DNA of 5,602 nt. Origin: Christensenella sp. UBA7868 (GTDB lineage Bacteria; Bacillota; Clostridia; Christensenellales; UBA1242). Below, piece by piece: positions 5,019-5,602 of this stretch. Made by a program: the position numbers and the translations under genes. Below the pieces are notes generated by a model. That model saw only the letters and a program-made list of their open reading frames with translations. It was not told where the DNA came from and searched no databases. Location: assembly GCA_002501285.1 (NCBI GenBank), contig DLSG01000063.1:2132-7733 (forward strand), read 5' to 3'. Numbering within the stretch: the stretch's first letter is position 1; each line of letters starts with the position of its first letter.

Positions 5019-5602
5019 TTAACTTTTTTCAATAATGTCATTAACCACAAAACTAGCGATTGTAACTCCACAAAGTGCGACATTATAACTTATTGAAAAG
5101 ACTTTTGTCCTATCACTATTATTGTCACTAGGGCTATCGGTTGAACAAACTGTAAGTTTTTTAATGCCCTTTTTCCGAAGTTCTAACCTTAATTTTCGTG
5201 CCAAAGCGTTATTTTGAGTTTTATAAATATCCATAATTTTAAAAGTGGTTTGCTTATATCTATTTCCCGCACCCATAGACGAAATTATGTTTAAATTTTT
5301 GCTTTTACAATAACAAATTAACGCCAATTTATCTTTAAAACTGTCAATACAATCTATAATATAATCATATTGTTCAAGCATAAAATCGTCAAGATTTTCT
5401 TCATTAACTCTATCTCGAATAATGCATAAATTAATATAAGGATTTATGTCCAAAATTCTGTCTTTAAAAGCGGATACTTTAAAATAATTTAATGTTGAAT
5501 TTGTGGCAATGATTTGTCTGTTTAAATTGCTTTCATTTACTTTATCAAAATCAACTATTGTAAGATTATTTACACCACTTCTAACAAGCATCTCAACAAC
5601 AT
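5019..5602 (-). CDS. tcdA: TcdA/CsdL-like tRNA t6A dehydratase (5' truncated by window)
   Basis: The frame is open through the window edge, with V-V-E codons ahead of the first in-window ATG (5589-5591). That Met is internal, and the true start with the GxGGVGS nucleotide loop lies outside. What remains (about 193 residues) is a ThiF/MoeB/E1-like fold. LTIVDFDKVNESNLNRQ carries the D-x-D and R/Q residues that bind ATP. DYIIDCIDSFKDKLALI provides the conserved Asp and Lys. ISSMGAGNRY and IMDIYKTQNNALARKLR are signatures of TcdA (YgdL/CsdL) rather than of ThiF or MoeB. TcdA uses ATP to cyclise N6-threonylcarbamoyladenosine (t6A37) in ANN-decoding tRNAs to ct6A. In E. coli it works with the CsdA-CsdE cysteine desulfurase system, which makes the nearby nifS notable. 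The end (VFSISYNVALCGVTIASFVVNDI) matches the family's hydrophobic C-terminal region. Confidence 0.9.
   Translation of the reverse strand, partial: VVEMLVRSGVNNLTIVDFDKVNESNLNRQIIATNSTLNYFKVSAFKDRILDINPYINLCIIRDRVNEENLDDFMLEQYDYIIDCIDSFKDKLALICYCKSKNLNIISSMGAGNRYKQTTFKIMDIYKTQNNALARKLRLELRKKGIKKLTVCSTDSPSDNNSDRTKVFSISYNVALCGVTIASFVVNDIIEKS

Noticed and set aside
27..5602. Absence of TGA as a stop codon (eight TAA, one TAG), possibly hinting at TGA reassignment
   Set aside because: Tryptophans in the recognisable motifs, such as WCGPC, use TGG, and no gene contains in-frame TGA. The bias is explained by high AT content.

Overview
The window is AT-rich DNA from a low-GC bacterium. Every gene I can support lies on the minus strand. 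A RuvX gene followed directly by a DUF1292 (YrzB-like) gene, strong AGGAG-type ribosome binding sites, Bacillota-like promoters and mostly TAA stops point to Bacillota, probably an uncultivated Clostridia-type lineage. Tryptophans are encoded by TGG and no gene is interrupted by TGA, so I see no sign of an altered code. Species cannot be told from this sequence.

Read in the direction of transcription (high to low coordinates), the window starts inside a TcdA/CsdL-like ThiF-family enzyme (5019-5602, N-terminus outside the window) that modifies t6A in tRNA. A thioredoxin (4550-4861) follows. Next is a two-gene unit made of a NifS/IscS-type cysteine desulfurase (3242-4420) and an IscU/NifU-like scaffold (2832-3242). 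Their stop and start codons overlap as TAATG, a near-consensus promoter lies upstream, and a strong hairpin terminator (2770-2800) closes the unit. Together these genes form a sulfur and thiol block: the desulfurase mobilises sulfur from cysteine, the scaffold would build Fe-S clusters, thioredoxin supplies reducing power, and TcdA is a known partner of a desulfurase in E. coli. The scaffold is unusual because two conserved cluster-site residues are replaced.

Between this block and the RuvX unit lies a more AT-rich accessory cassette (about 1159-2760). It holds a free-standing 86-residue domain resembling the C-terminal tip of a polymorphic toxin (2369-2629). Its partner, 28 bases downstream, is a 393-residue protein (1159-2340) that appears to join a DUF4417 domain, a four-cysteine zinc ribbon and an immunity-protein-like tail. 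This toxin-plus-partner pair is the most novel part of the window. After it comes a 44-residue YtxH-like membrane microprotein (950-1084) with its own promoter and terminator.

The window ends with ruvX (352-759), a Holliday-junction-resolvase-fold protein, and the acidic DUF1292 protein (27-341), whose ribosome binding site overlaps the ruvX stop codon. No rRNA, tRNA, CRISPR array, transposase or insertion-sequence ends were found.
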